Positions 7,896 to 15,949 of a stretch of DNA of 36,781 nt are shown here, piece after piece. The notes below the pieces were generated by a model. The model did no database searches. It saw only the letters and a program-made list of their open reading frames with translations, and was not told where the DNA came from. The stretch spans positions 1 through 36,781 of the forward strand of contig JAEZPX010000109.1 of the NCBI GenBank assembly GCA_023413275.1, in the 5' to 3' direction. Made by a program: the position numbers and the translations under genes. The DNA comes from Bacillota bacterium. GTDB taxonomy: Bacteria; Bacillota; Clostridia; Lachnospirales; Anaerotignaceae. Each line of letters starts with the position of its first letter. The first letter of the stretch is position 1.

Positions 7896-8249
7896 ATGGA
7901 ATACTTTGAAAAAAAAATTACCTATCTTCGGGGTCTGTGTGATGGAAGCGGCTTTGACGAGAACAGCAAGGAAGGTAAAATTTTCCACGGCATGTTGGAA
8001 ATATTAGATGATATGGCGTTTATGCTGGAAACCTTCATGGATGATGAAGAAATGGAAGACTTAGAGAAATATGAGGATGAAGACGGAGAAAATCAGCCCA
8101 TTTATCTATATTCCTTTATCTGTCCCAGTTGTGGAGAAGAAATTGATGTGGATGGGGAAACCATGGAAACTGAAACAGAAATTCAGTGTCCTATCTGCGG
8201 AAGTGATATTCCCATGGGAACTGAAAATACCGATGATTTGAAATTTTAA
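7896..8249 (+). CDS. CD1247-type N-terminal domain protein with zinc ribbon
   Basis: A 117-residue acidic protein. The N-terminal half (EKKITYLRGLCDGSGFDENSK onward) matches, from memory, a clostridial family named after Clostridioides difficile CD1247: a helical region predicted to form a short coil, then a very acidic stretch (about residues 48-70). The C-terminal third is a zinc ribbon with CPSCGEE and CPICGSD knuckles about 22 residues apart. The start at 7896 has GGGGG (7882-7886) upstream, and the preceding in-frame ATG at 7830 lacks family sequence. It is 121 bases after efp and ends in a strong terminator, so it may be read from the efp promoter. Biochemical function is unknown; a role in transcription or RNA binding is only suggested by the ribbon. 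Confidence 0.8.
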   Translation: MEYFEKKITYLRGLCDGSGFDENSKEGKIFHGMLEILDDMAFMLETFMDDEEMEDLEKYEDEDGENQPIYLYSFICPSCGEEIDVDGETMETETEIQCPICGSDIPMGTENTDDLKF

Positions 8250-8316
8250 GTGAAAAGGTACAGTTTTTAGGATAACTACGAAACAGTACCCTTAGAAAAT
8301 TTATATGTATTTAGAA

Positions 8317-8354
8317 AGCCCCGCAGATTCTGCTTGAATCTGTGGGGCTTTTTT
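8317..8354 (+). terminator. Strong rho-independent terminator after the zinc-ribbon gene
   Basis: A 14-base arm pair (AGCCCCGCAGATTC at 8317-8330 and GAATCTGTGGGGCT at 8336-8349, one G-T wobble) with a five-base loop and six Ts. On the minus strand it would also end any transcript from the possible eroded gene at 8357-8563. Confidence 0.93.
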
Positions 8355-8356
8355 GT

Positions 8357-8563
8357 TTATTTAAGTGCTTGCAACAACAAGTAATGTCCTTTTTCTGTTT
8401 CCAATGTATTGGTCAAAGATCTATGTACAATGCAATGATTTTCTAAAAGTTCATGTAAAAACGATTGTTTCATTCCTTTTACTAGATGAAGCTGTTTTTA
8501 AGATTTCCACGAAACTAGGAAGTCTTTCATACAACAATATGTCTAATCGTTCAATATAAGTAA
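8357..8563 (-). pseudogene. Possible eroded, frameshifted coding remnant
   Basis: Reading leftward, one frame gives protein-like text ending in YIERLDILLYERLPSFVEIL and LKTASSSK, stopping at 8451. A second frame continues it as KGMKQSFLHELLENH and ends in HYLLLQALK with a stop at 8357-8359, just before a hairpin that can terminate on this strand. The two frames join naturally around 8470-8480 by a single frameshift. No start codon with a ribosome binding site is seen, and a good plus-strand promoter (8577-8605) cuts into the upstream side. I do not recognise the family. In AT-rich DNA this could be chance, so confidence is low. Confidence 0.3.
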
Positions 8564-8576
8564 ATTGCACAAACAA

Positions 8577-8605
8577 TTGACAAATTATTACAATATGGGT
8601 ATAAT
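8577..8605 (+). promoter_or_regulatory. Consensus sigma-A promoter for the chemoreceptor gene
   Basis: TTGACA (8577-8582), 17-base spacer, TATAAT (8600-8605): a perfect match to the housekeeping consensus. It implies a leader of about 190 bases. The leader contains a hairpin with arms within 8661-8679 and 8682-8697 (about 15 pairs with bulges) and no T run. Confidence 0.8.
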
Positions 8606-8803
8606 ATATTATATAAATTCTACAATTTTCGACAGATTGGTTAATTGTATTTTGTTGTTTCGGTACAATTTTGTTTCCGTTTGGGGACAAATTGCCGGAA
8701 CGCTGTTAAATCATGGTTCAGTTCTTTTTCATTAAAATAGCACTTTAAGGGGTGTCTATATATACAAAGCATTATATCACTTAAGATGACGGAGGGAAAG
8801 GGA

Positions 8804-10885
8804 ATGGAGAAATTAAAAAAGCAAGGGTGGATGTATCGAATGAGGAAAAAGATGGTTAGACAGAAAGGGATAAAGGGGCAGTTGGTCACTTTTGTTTCGA
8901 TTGCCCTTGTATTACTCATTACAGCTTTGTCTGTGAGTTCTGTTTATTTTACAAAGAAGTCAACGGAGGAATCTTTACAGAAAACCATGCGGGAAACTTC
9001 AGATTTAATTGCAAATAAAATTACAGAACAGCTTGACCAGTATGTGATTGTATCAGAAGCGGCAATTTTATACAAAGAGAATTCAAGTGCTCTAAATCTA
9101 TCATCCTACTTACAGACGATTTCATCAAAATATAATCTGCAAGATATGGATATTACCGATGCTAGTGGTATTTCTTATAATGGTAAAAAGAACTATGCCC
9201 AAGATTCAGTTTTTCAAAAAGCCATGGGGGGACAAAGTTTTTTATCTGATGCAATTGTTGAGGGAGAAGAAGTCTACTTTGAGTTTGGGCATTCATACAA
9301 AAATTCGGTAGTCATGCTGAAAATACCATATTCAGTTTTTGAAGAAATCATAGCCGGCGTGCAAATTGGCGAAACAGGTAGTACATATATTTTAAATAAT
9401 CAAGGGGTGAAAATGGCTCATAAGGATTTTTCGTTAGTCCAGAAGAAACAAAATAATCTAGATGAAGTAATAAAAGACCCCAAGCTTTATAAAGAGGTTG
9501 CGGCATTGGAAACGGAAATGACACAAGGCAAAAGCGGCTTCGGTTTTTATGTTTGGAAGGGCGATAAGAAGTTTGGTTCCTATTCACCCATTGACGGTAC
9601 AAATGGGTGGTCTGTCAATGTAACCGCTCTGGAATCGGAATTTATGTCCGGCGTAAAAACGGCAGCCATTTGTACAGTGGGATTAGGAATTTTTGCACTT
9701 TTGATTTCTATTTTGGCTACCATTCGAATTGCAATACAGATAACAAAGCCTATTCAAGAGGTGGTTACTGCAATTGAAAAAATGTCGGAAGGCGATCTAA
9801 ACATTGACCTTTCTGTTCAACGTGAAGATGAAACAGGACTTATCGCAATGAAAATTAATGAAATGGTAAGAGCTTTTAGGGATATTATCAGTGATATTTC
9901 CCATTTCTTAAAAGAAATTGAGGAGGGGAGATTAACGGCACAGGCTCAAAGTCAGTATCCCGGTGAATTTGGAGCAATTAAGCAGTCTATGGAGAATATC
10001 GTGGGAAGTTTAAATCAAACGATGATGCTCATTCATGAAACTGCAGATCAGGTTAATATAGGTGCAGAGCAGGTATCTGCAGGAGCACAAGCATTATCTT
10101 CGGGTACAACAGAGCAGGCGGCAACAGTAGAACAGTTATCGGCATCTGTAACCAGCGTTGCCCATCAGGCAGAACGAAATGCAGTCAGCGTACAAAAAGC
10201 AACAGAATATGTGGAACAATCCGTAAGGGGATTAACTGATAGCAATGAGTACATGCAACGTCTAAGCTCTGCAATGATGGAAATCGGAAATTCCTCCCAA
10301 GAAATTTCTAAAATCACAAAGCTGGTGGAAGACATTGCATTCCAAACCAATATCCTTGCGTTAAACGCCGCAGTGGAAGCTGCCCGAGCAGGAAATGCAG
10401 GCAAGGGTTTTGCTGTAGTGGCAGATGAAGTACGTAATCTTGCGGCAAAATCTGCGGAAGCAGCAAAACAGACTGCGGAGCTGATTGAAAAATCAACAGC
10501 AAAGGTATCAGAGGGTGAAAAACTTGCAGATGAGACATTAAAATGTATTGTTGAGGTTTCCAATCAATCTGCAATGGTTGCAAGCTCTATACAAGAAATT
10601 GAAACGGCATCTACGGAGCAGGCAACTGCCATTGCACAGATTAATCAAGGATTAACCCAGGTTTCTGCAGTTGTTCAGACAAATGCAGCAACGGCGGAAG
10701 AAAGCTCAGCCTCCAGCGAGGAATTGGCGGCTCAAGCACAAACTTTGCAAAGCGAAGTGGGTAAATTTAAGTTGGCAGATGCAAAAAATACTTGGCAGCC
10801 TTCCTTTGAAAATATGGATGAGATGACAATGGAATACCCGGAAGATTCCGACAGTGGATATAAAACTGGATTTGAAAAATACTAA
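8804..10885 (+). CDS. Methyl-accepting chemotaxis protein with extracellular Cache-type sensor
   Basis: A 693-residue chemoreceptor. Order: cytoplasmic basic N-terminus, TM1 (about 26-48, VTFVSIALVLLITALSVSS), an extracellular ligand-binding region (about 50-280) with Cache-like features near its end (SYSPIDGTNGWSVNV), TM2 (about 285-308), HAMP (about 309-362, ITKPIQEVV and GDLNIDL), then the coiled-coil signalling domain. The hairpin tip that contacts CheA and CheW is intact (FQTNILALNAAVEAARAGNA then GFAVVADEVRNLA). Repeated E-Q-A and E-E-S-S-A-S-S-E-E motifs look like methylation regions. No C-terminal CheR-docking pentapeptide is evident. The start at 8804 is preferred over 8786 because GGAGG (8791-8795) is eight bases ahead. 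No che genes are adjacent; the ligand is unknown. Confidence 0.94.
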   Translation: MEKLKKQGWMYRMRKKMVRQKGIKGQLVTFVSIALVLLITALSVSSVYFTKKSTEESLQKTMRETSDLIANKITEQLDQYVIVSEAAILYKENSSALNLSSYLQTISSKYNLQDMDITDASGISYNGKKNYAQDSVFQKAMGGQSFLSDAIVEGEEVYFEFGHSYKNSVVMLKIPYSVFEEIIAGVQIGETGSTYILNNQGVKMAHKDFSLVQKKQNNLDEVIKDPKLYKEVAALETEMTQGKSGFGFYVWKGDKKFGSYSPIDGTNGWSVNVTALESEFMSGVKTAAICTVGLGIFALLISILATIRIAIQITKPIQEVVTAIEKMSEGDLNIDLSVQREDETGLIAMKINEMVRAFRDIISDISHFLKEIEEGRLTAQAQSQYPGEFGAIKQSMENIVGSLNQTMMLIHETADQVNIGAEQVSAGAQALSSGTTEQAATVEQLSASVTSVAHQAERNAVSVQKATEYVEQSVRGLTDSNEYMQRLSSAMMEIGNSSQEISKITKLVEDIAFQTNILALNAAVEAARAGNAGKGFAVVADEVRNLAAKSAEAAKQTAELIEKSTAKVSEGEKLADETLKCIVEVSNQSAMVASSIQEIETASTEQATAIAQINQGLTQVSAVVQTNAATAEESSASSEELAAQAQTLQSEVGKFKLADAKNTWQPSFENMDEMTMEYPEDSDSGYKTGFEKY

Positions 10886-10966
10886 ACCATATTTTTTTTC
10901 CAGAGTATCAATGATACAGAAGGAAGCTTACATTGGAAAAATAAGATCATCATGAGGAATGAAGAA

Positions 10967-10998
10967 GGGCAGATAGCAACATTTGCAATCTGCCCTTT
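10967..10998 (+). terminator. Probable terminator after the chemoreceptor gene
   Basis: Inverted repeat GGGCAGAT (10967-10974) / ATCTGCCC (10988-10995) with an inner GCAA/TTGC pairing, followed by only three Ts. The stem is strong but the T run is poor. Confidence 0.55.
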
Positions 10999-11146
10999 GC
11001 CATGGAGCAGAGTGATTTTCAGAAAAGTTATTTTAGGCAAGATGAAAAGAAAATCCTCTCTTAATAAATGATCTAGTGAAAAATGAACAGAAAAATTCCA
11101 TATTGAATGCCTGGGGTGGGAAAACCGTAGAAAAATTCTCTTTGTA

Positions 11147-11175
11147 TTGACAAAGATACATTTTCGTCGTAATAT
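11147..11175 (+). promoter_or_regulatory. Sigma-A promoter of the Trp T-box transcript
   Basis: TTGACA (11147-11152), 17-base spacer, TAATAT (11170-11175), just ahead of the T-box Stem I. The bases from 10999 to 11146 show nothing I can assign. Confidence 0.75.
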
Positions 11176-11189
11176 GTATCCAATAAACC

Positions 11190-11454
11190 GATGAGGGAGA
11201 AGAGTACTTTCAAAAAGAAACAACAGAGAGTTGCCGTGGGTGGAAAGGCAATGTGGATTTTTGAGAGGAATGGACTCCTGAGGGCGCGCAGAACCTTGAG
11301 TATGCAAGCCGGAGCAGATACTCCGTTACCAACGAGGGCATTTGTTTGTATGTCATTGAGAGGGTACTTTTTTGTACCAAGCCGGGTGGCACCGCAGGAG
11401 TGAATGTTTGCTCTTGTCCCTGCAAAGAAATTTGTTGGGATAGGAGCTTTTTTA
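11190..11454 (+). promoter_or_regulatory. T-box riboswitch, Trp-specific, upstream of trpB2
   Basis: The T-box antiterminator sequence GGGTGGCACCGC lies near 11383-11396. A terminator follows: GCTCTTGTCCC (11410-11420) pairs with GGGATAGGAGC (11437-11447), then six Ts. The Stem I region starts near 11190, and the specifier loop reads GAATGGACTCCTGAG, with TGG at 11271-11273 as the specifier codon. This predicts sensing of uncharged tRNA(Trp), consistent with the downstream tryptophan synthase beta gene. Confidence 0.92.
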
Positions 11455-11517
11455 TTGCAGAAAATCCAATTCTCCCAACATATAAAAACTATCATCGAAT
11501 TGAGAGGAGAAAACAGC

Positions 11518-12900
11518 ATGAAAAAAAATGAAATTCCATACAAAATTTATTTGGATGAACAGGAGATGCCAAAGCAATGGTATAACGTGCGTGCAGATAT
11601 GAAGAAAAAACCTGCACCTCTTTTAAATCCTGCAACCCTAGAGCCTATGACAGCAGAAGAACTGGCACCTGTTTTCTGTAGAGAGTTGGTTGAGCAGGAA
11701 TTGGATAACACCAATGCTTACATTGATATCCCTGAGGAGATTCAAGAGTATTATAAAATGTATCGCCCATCTCCCTTGGTGCGCGCTTATCGTTTAGAGA
11801 AAAAGCTTCAAACACCAGCGAAGATTTATTATAAATTTGAAGGAAATAATACCAGCGGCAGTCATAAGTTAAACTCTGCCATCGCCCAAGCATACTATGC
11901 AAAAAAGCAGGGATTAACTGGTGTGACAACAGAAACCGGTGCAGGGCAGTGGGGGACAGCTTTATCTATGGCTTGTGCATATTTTGGTTTAGACTGTGAT
12001 GTATATATGGTTAAGGTGTCTTATGAGCAAAAACCTTTCCGCAGAGAGGTAATGCGCACGTATGGAGCGAAGGTAACACCTTCACCTTCTATGACTACGG
12101 AGGTTGGCAAAAAGATTTTGGCAGAGCATCCGGATACCACAGGCAGTTTAGGCTGTGCCATTTCTGAGGCAGTTGAGTCTGCAGTGACAAGGGAAGGCTA
12201 TCGCTATGTTTTAGGAAGTGTATTAAATCAGGTTTTATTGCATCAGTCTGTGATTGGGCTTGAGGCAAAGGCCGCTATGGATAAATACGGTGTTGTTGCG
12301 GATATTATCATTGGCTGTGCAGGGGGTGGTTCTAACCTTGGCGGATTGATTTCTCCTTTTATGGGTGAAATGCTTAGAGGAGAGCGGGAGTATCGTTTTA
12401 TCGCTGTTGAGCCCGCATCTTGCCCCAGTTTAACAAGAGGAAAATATGTATATGATTTCTGCGATACAGGCATGGTAACACCCTTAGCAAAGATGTACAC
12501 CTTAGGCAGTGGGTTTATTCCTTCTGCAAACCATGCGGGGGGCTTGCGCTATCATGGCATGAGCCCTGTAGTGTCGGAATTGTTCCATCAAGGCCTCATG
12601 GAAGCCCGTTCAGTGGAGCAAACGTCAGTATTTGAGGCGGCAGAGCTATTTGCCAGAGTAGAGGGCATCTTGCCTGCTCCGGAGAGTGCCCATGCAATTC
12701 GTGTGGCAATGGATGAGGCGTTACATTGTAAAGAGACAGGAGAGGAGAAAACTATACTCTTTGGTTTAACCGGCACAGGATATTTTGATATGTTAGCTTA
12801 TGAAAAATTCAATGACGGCATTATGAACGACTATATTCCCTCTGATGAAGACTTAGAGCAAGGCTTTGCAGGGATTCCAATGATTCCTCAGAATCAATAA
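11518..12900 (+). CDS. trpB: TrpB2-type tryptophan synthase beta chain
   Basis: A 460-residue PLP enzyme of fold type II that joins indole and serine to give tryptophan. Its length and N-terminal extension (KIYLDEQEMPKQWYNVRADM) fit the TrpB2 group rather than the roughly 400-residue TrpB1 that works with TrpA. Visible residues: Schiff-base lysine in GNNTSGSHKLNSA (about residue 120), the catalytic glutamate motif TETGAGQWG, where TrpB1 usually has GQHG, and the phosphate loop GCAGGGSN. The start at 11518 follows GAGGAG. There is no trpA or any other trp gene alongside. TrpB2 proteins often function without TrpA, so indole salvage is a reasonable inference. The upstream Trp T-box supports a tryptophan role. 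A terminator follows at 12911. Confidence 0.93.
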   Translation: MKKNEIPYKIYLDEQEMPKQWYNVRADMKKKPAPLLNPATLEPMTAEELAPVFCRELVEQELDNTNAYIDIPEEIQEYYKMYRPSPLVRAYRLEKKLQTPAKIYYKFEGNNTSGSHKLNSAIAQAYYAKKQGLTGVTTETGAGQWGTALSMACAYFGLDCDVYMVKVSYEQKPFRREVMRTYGAKVTPSPSMTTEVGKKILAEHPDTTGSLGCAISEAVESAVTREGYRYVLGSVLNQVLLHQSVIGLEAKAAMDKYGVVADIIIGCAGGGSNLGGLISPFMGEMLRGEREYRFIAVEPASCPSLTRGKYVYDFCDTGMVTPLAKMYTLGSGFIPSANHAGGLRYHGMSPVVSELFHQGLMEARSVEQTSVFEAAELFARVEGILPAPESAHAIRVAMDEALHCKETGEEKTILFGLTGTGYFDMLAYEKFNDGIMNDYIPSDEDLEQGFAGIPMIPQNQ

Positions 12901-12910
12901 GCATTCATTT

Positions 12911-12949
12911 CGTGAGTACTTCCTTTTTGGAGGTACTTACGATTTTTTT
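12911..12949 (+). terminator. Rho-independent terminator after trpB2
   Basis: Near-perfect 13-base arms (12911-12923 and 12929-12941, with two mismatched positions) around a short T loop, followed by seven Ts. The rest of this gap, 12950-13227, holds no gene, promoter or hairpin I can support. Confidence 0.85.
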
Positions 12950-13227
12950 GTAACCACTGAATGAGACGTAAATTATCAAGCAGAGAACCAAATACCCAGA
13001 GGAGAACGTAGTGTTTTGTATGCGCTGAGCACATTATGAAGATAACATATTAAAATCCTTTGATCAGGAGCGTCCCTTTGGATGAGGAAGGTATTGGCTT
13101 AGCATGTACTAAAGATGAAAAGGATTCTCTTATAGTTGTCTAAAGTTATTTTATAAGATTCCTTCTCTTGTGATAATAGAAAATTTATGCTAGGCTAAAG
13201 CTATTCTAATGGTATCGAGGTGGAGAA

Positions 13228-13755
13228 ATGAGGTTTTTACCAAACAGTATTACGGCTTTAAGAATTTTGGCTTCATTTTTACTGCTAATAACAGAACCGT
13301 TATCAGGTTGGTTTTTAGTTTTATATCTTTTTTGTGGGTTAAGTGACATCATAGATGGATTTTTGGCGCGAAGGCTTGACTTGGCCTCCCGCCTGGGGGC
13401 AACGCTGGATAGTATAGCCGATTTCGTTTTTGTTTTTATTGCACTATTTACTTTGCTTCCTAAAATAGCTTTGCCCCAGTGGGTATTGTTTTGGGTTGGT
13501 GCAATTTTTATCATCAAGGGGATTACCTTTGGGATAGGGATTTTTCGGTATCGTGGGTTGGCATTTTTACATACTTATCTGAATAAGGCAACAGGAGGAG
13601 CGTTGTTTTGTTTCCCACTGATGTATGGGTATTGGGGGATAACCATGCCTGCATCCTTACTGTGTGGACTTGCAACCATTGCGGCATTGGAGGAGTTGGG
13701 TATTAACATTTTTGCGAAAACTTTACAACGAGATAGGAAAGGGTTGTTTTTTTGA
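13228..13755 (+). CDS. CDP-alcohol phosphatidyltransferase family protein
   Basis: A 175-residue integral membrane enzyme. The family signature D-G-x2-A-R-x8-G-x3-D-x3-D is complete at about residues 41-67 (DGFLARRLDL then RLGATLDSIAD). About five or six hydrophobic helices are seen. Such enzymes transfer a phosphatidyl group from CDP-diacylglycerol to an alcohol; relatives include PgsA (glycerol phosphate), PssA (serine) and cardiolipin synthase types. The short N-terminal MRFLPNSITALRI resembles PgsA-like proteins, but the acceptor alcohol cannot be fixed from sequence. It stands alone between two terminators. The start follows GAGGTGGAG at suitable spacing. Confidence 0.88.
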   Translation: MRFLPNSITALRILASFLLLITEPLSGWFLVLYLFCGLSDIIDGFLARRLDLASRLGATLDSIADFVFVFIALFTLLPKIALPQWVLFWVGAIFIIKGITFGIGIFRYRGLAFLHTYLNKATGGALFCFPLMYGYWGITMPASLLCGLATIAALEELGINIFAKTLQRDRKGLFF

Positions 13756-13896
13756 ATTAACTAGGCAATCTGATAGGTATCATTGAAAGATAAGCTCCTT
13801 GAAGGATGACATGGAGCCAGAATTGGTTACGGGACAAAATATTTCCTATAGAATGCTTTTAATTTGAATTCTAAAATGAGAAGAATAAGTTTAAAC

Positions 13897-13936
13897 GAAA
13901 AAAGCCTGTTGTTTATCTATGCAACAGGCTTTTTTA
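13897..13936. terminator. Bidirectional terminator between the CDP-alcohol enzyme and SulP genes
   Basis: Stem AGCCTGTTG (13903-13911) / CAACAGGCT (13922-13930), flanked by A run on the left and T run on the right, so it can stop transcription from both convergent genes. Confidence 0.9.
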
Positions 13937-13987
13937 TATGAATGGTTTGGATTTAGGTTTATGGTTTTTAGATTAAAAGTGTGGATT

Positions 13988-15634
13988 TTAGGCAGCCATT
14001 TTTCCTTTTGCACGGTTTGTCAGAAGCACTCGCTCCACGCTCCAATAGAAATTTTCCTCCCCAATGATTTCTTTTAAATCCGTTCTCTGCATCATCTTCA
14101 TGGTGTGGGTGGGGAGACCGCAAAGGGCAACATCAACTCCCTGATTGCGTAAGCTCTCAATCAGCTCTCGCAATACTTGGGCGCAGGATATATCAATATT
14201 GGAGACACCACGCATGGAGAACAGAACGGTATCTACCCCTTTTACCTTTTCTGCAATATCAGAGATAGCCTGTGTATTGGCAAAAATCATTGGGCCTGTA
14301 ATATAAACTACTTTTGCGTTGCTATAGCGATCACACAGAACGGGGTCTGTAACGTTCATACGGCTCATATCAACATCTTCGTAATTAATTTCTATAAAGG
14401 AAAGGCGCGTTACAAGGAATACCAAGCCAATGACTACACCAATTAAAATTGCAATGGTGAGGTCGAACACAATGGTTGCCGCCATGGTTGCCACAAACTC
14501 CAGCATTGCCCCTTTGAACTTATGAGAGAAGATATAGTGAATCGATTCCCATTCATTCATACGCCAAGCCGTAACCATTAATACCCCAGCCAAGGCGGCA
14601 AGAGGAATCTGAGACATAATTGGTGCTAGAAGGAACATGGAAATCAAAAGTCCCACGGCATGGAAAACACCAACTAAGCGGGTTTGCGCCCCTGATTTCA
14701 CAGCAACGCTGGTACGAGCTATGGCCGCTGTGGCAGGGATTCCACCGAAGAACGGCAATAGAATATTACCCACACCTTGGGCAATCAGCTCTTGATTACT
14801 GTTTAAGCGAATGCCTGTCATTCTGCCTGCACTGGCGCCGCATAAAAGGCTTTCAATCATACCTAAAATTGCAATACTAAAGGCAGGGGTTACCAATTCG
14901 CCTAGTGTTTTTATGTTTAAAGCCGACAACGTCAATCGGCTCTCTGGAATAAGGGTTTTTGGGATTTCTCCAACAACGGCAACATCCAGTTCTAGAAACA
15001 AAGAGACTGCAGTGGCAAGTATTATACTCAAAAGAGATGCAGGAATAACAGCACTCCATTTTTTTGGAAAGAAAACCATAAACAGTACTACAAAGGCGCC
15101 CAATAATACTGCGGTTAAATTTGGTGAAAAGCCTAGATAGGCATAGCTGAACAGTTTGGAAATTGCTGAGTTTCCCTGTGAATGGGTTCCAAAAAAATTG
15201 TCGATTTGTCCTAGGGCTATAATAACAGCAATACCCGAGGTGAAGCCTGTAATAACAGGGGCGGGGATAAATGCCGTGAGCTTACCCAAGCGAAGAAGGC
15301 CGGAAAGAAGCAATAAAATACCTGCGATGAGCGTTGCAATATAAACCCCATTTAGGCCATAAGTAGCCACCAAAGACATAAGGATTGCAGCCATGGCACC
15401 CGTCGGACCAGAAATCTGATAATATCCCCCTGATAAGCTGCTCATGACCAATCCTGCAATAATAGCAGTGATTAAGCCAGCCGCCGCGTCAGCACCACTG
15501 CTGACACCGAAGGCCAGAGCCAGCGGCAAGGCAACTGCCGCAACGGTAAGACCTGCCATCAAATCCTTTGTTAATGTGGATGCGTTATAACCTTTGAACT
15601 CTTGTTTTAAGCTGTCCCCAAAACTGCCCAGCAT
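13988..15634 (-). CDS. SulP family inorganic anion transporter with STAS domain
   Basis: A 548-residue SLC26/SulP membrane transporter. The N-terminal DLMAGLTVAAVALPLALAFG is the family signature in TM1, and QISGPTGAMAAI is the conserved TM3 segment. About 12-14 hydrophobic segments span residues 25-425, and a cytoplasmic STAS domain covers about 440-540 (VYITGPMIFANTQAI, then SMRGVSNIDISCAQVL). Members move sulfate, bicarbonate, chloride or dicarboxylates, as symporters or exchangers. No sulfate assimilation, carbonic anhydrase or metabolite gene adjoins it to indicate the substrate. The start at 15634 follows AGGGGA. Its promoter is at 15703-15731. Confidence 0.93.
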   Translation of the reverse strand: MLGSFGDSLKQEFKGYNASTLTKDLMAGLTVAAVALPLALAFGVSSGADAAAGLITAIIAGLVMSSLSGGYYQISGPTGAMAAILMSLVATYGLNGVYIATLIAGILLLLSGLLRLGKLTAFIPAPVITGFTSGIAVIIALGQIDNFFGTHSQGNSAISKLFSYAYLGFSPNLTAVLLGAFVVLFMVFFPKKWSAVIPASLLSIILATAVSLFLELDVAVVGEIPKTLIPESRLTLSALNIKTLGELVTPAFSIAILGMIESLLCGASAGRMTGIRLNSNQELIAQGVGNILLPFFGGIPATAAIARTSVAVKSGAQTRLVGVFHAVGLLISMFLLAPIMSQIPLAALAGVLMVTAWRMNEWESIHYIFSHKFKGAMLEFVATMAATIVFDLTIAILIGVVIGLVFLVTRLSFIEINYEDVDMSRMNVTDPVLCDRYSNAKVVYITGPMIFANTQAISDIAEKVKGVDTVLFSMRGVSNIDISCAQVLRELIESLRNQGVDVALCGLPTHTMKMMQRTDLKEIIGEENFYWSVERVLLTNRAKGKMAA

Positions 15635-15702
15635 GAAAATATCCCCTCTCGAATCACAAAAAACTATATTATTAAAATTAACTTAGAAAGTCGCACCCGC
15701 TT

Positions 15703-15731
15703 ATCATAACAAAGCAGATTCCCTTTCTCAA
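15703..15731 (-). promoter_or_regulatory. Sigma-A promoter for the SulP gene
   Basis: Minus-strand TTGAGA (15726-15731), 17-base spacer, TATGAT (15703-15708). The rest of the gap to the next terminator (15732-15890) shows no gene. Confidence 0.65.
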
Positions 15732-15890
15732 CAGTAAAAACAGGGATTTTAGGTAGATTTATAGGTTTTTTTTTGTGCAAGATTATTTGCATTGTGCAGT
15801 GTTTAAAAGGAAGGGTGGAATGATATGAAAATAAGGAGTTCTTTTGTGTAAGGTGGACGAAACAGGCGTTCATTATGGTATGGAGGGTGT

Positions 15891-15932
15891 AAAAAAACCT
15901 GCTTACCATGATGAAGCATCAAGGTAAGCAGG
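15891..15932 (-). terminator. Terminator at the end of the purine salvage operon
   Basis: Stem CCTGCTTACC (15898-15907) / GGTAAGCAGG (15923-15932) with a run of As at 15891-15897, which is a T run on the minus strand, just past the last permease gene. Confidence 0.88.
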
Positions 15933-15949
15933 CGTATTTTTTTTGAAGA

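Noticed and set aside
8676..8700. Sigma-54 type (-24/-12) promoter near TTGGGGACAAATTGC
   Set aside because: The spacing between the GG and GC pairs is one base short and the -24 half is poor; the consensus sigma-A promoter upstream is a better explanation.
10882..11543. Long open frames on the minus strand across the Trp T-box
   Set aside because: They are shadows of the T-box region; the sequence is composition-driven, has no ribosome binding sites, and conflicts with the well-supported RNA element.
12950..13227. Possible degraded gene between trpB2 and the CDP-alcohol enzyme
   Set aside because: Short open stretches exist but none has a start with a ribosome binding site, and each is broken by stops within about 25 codons.
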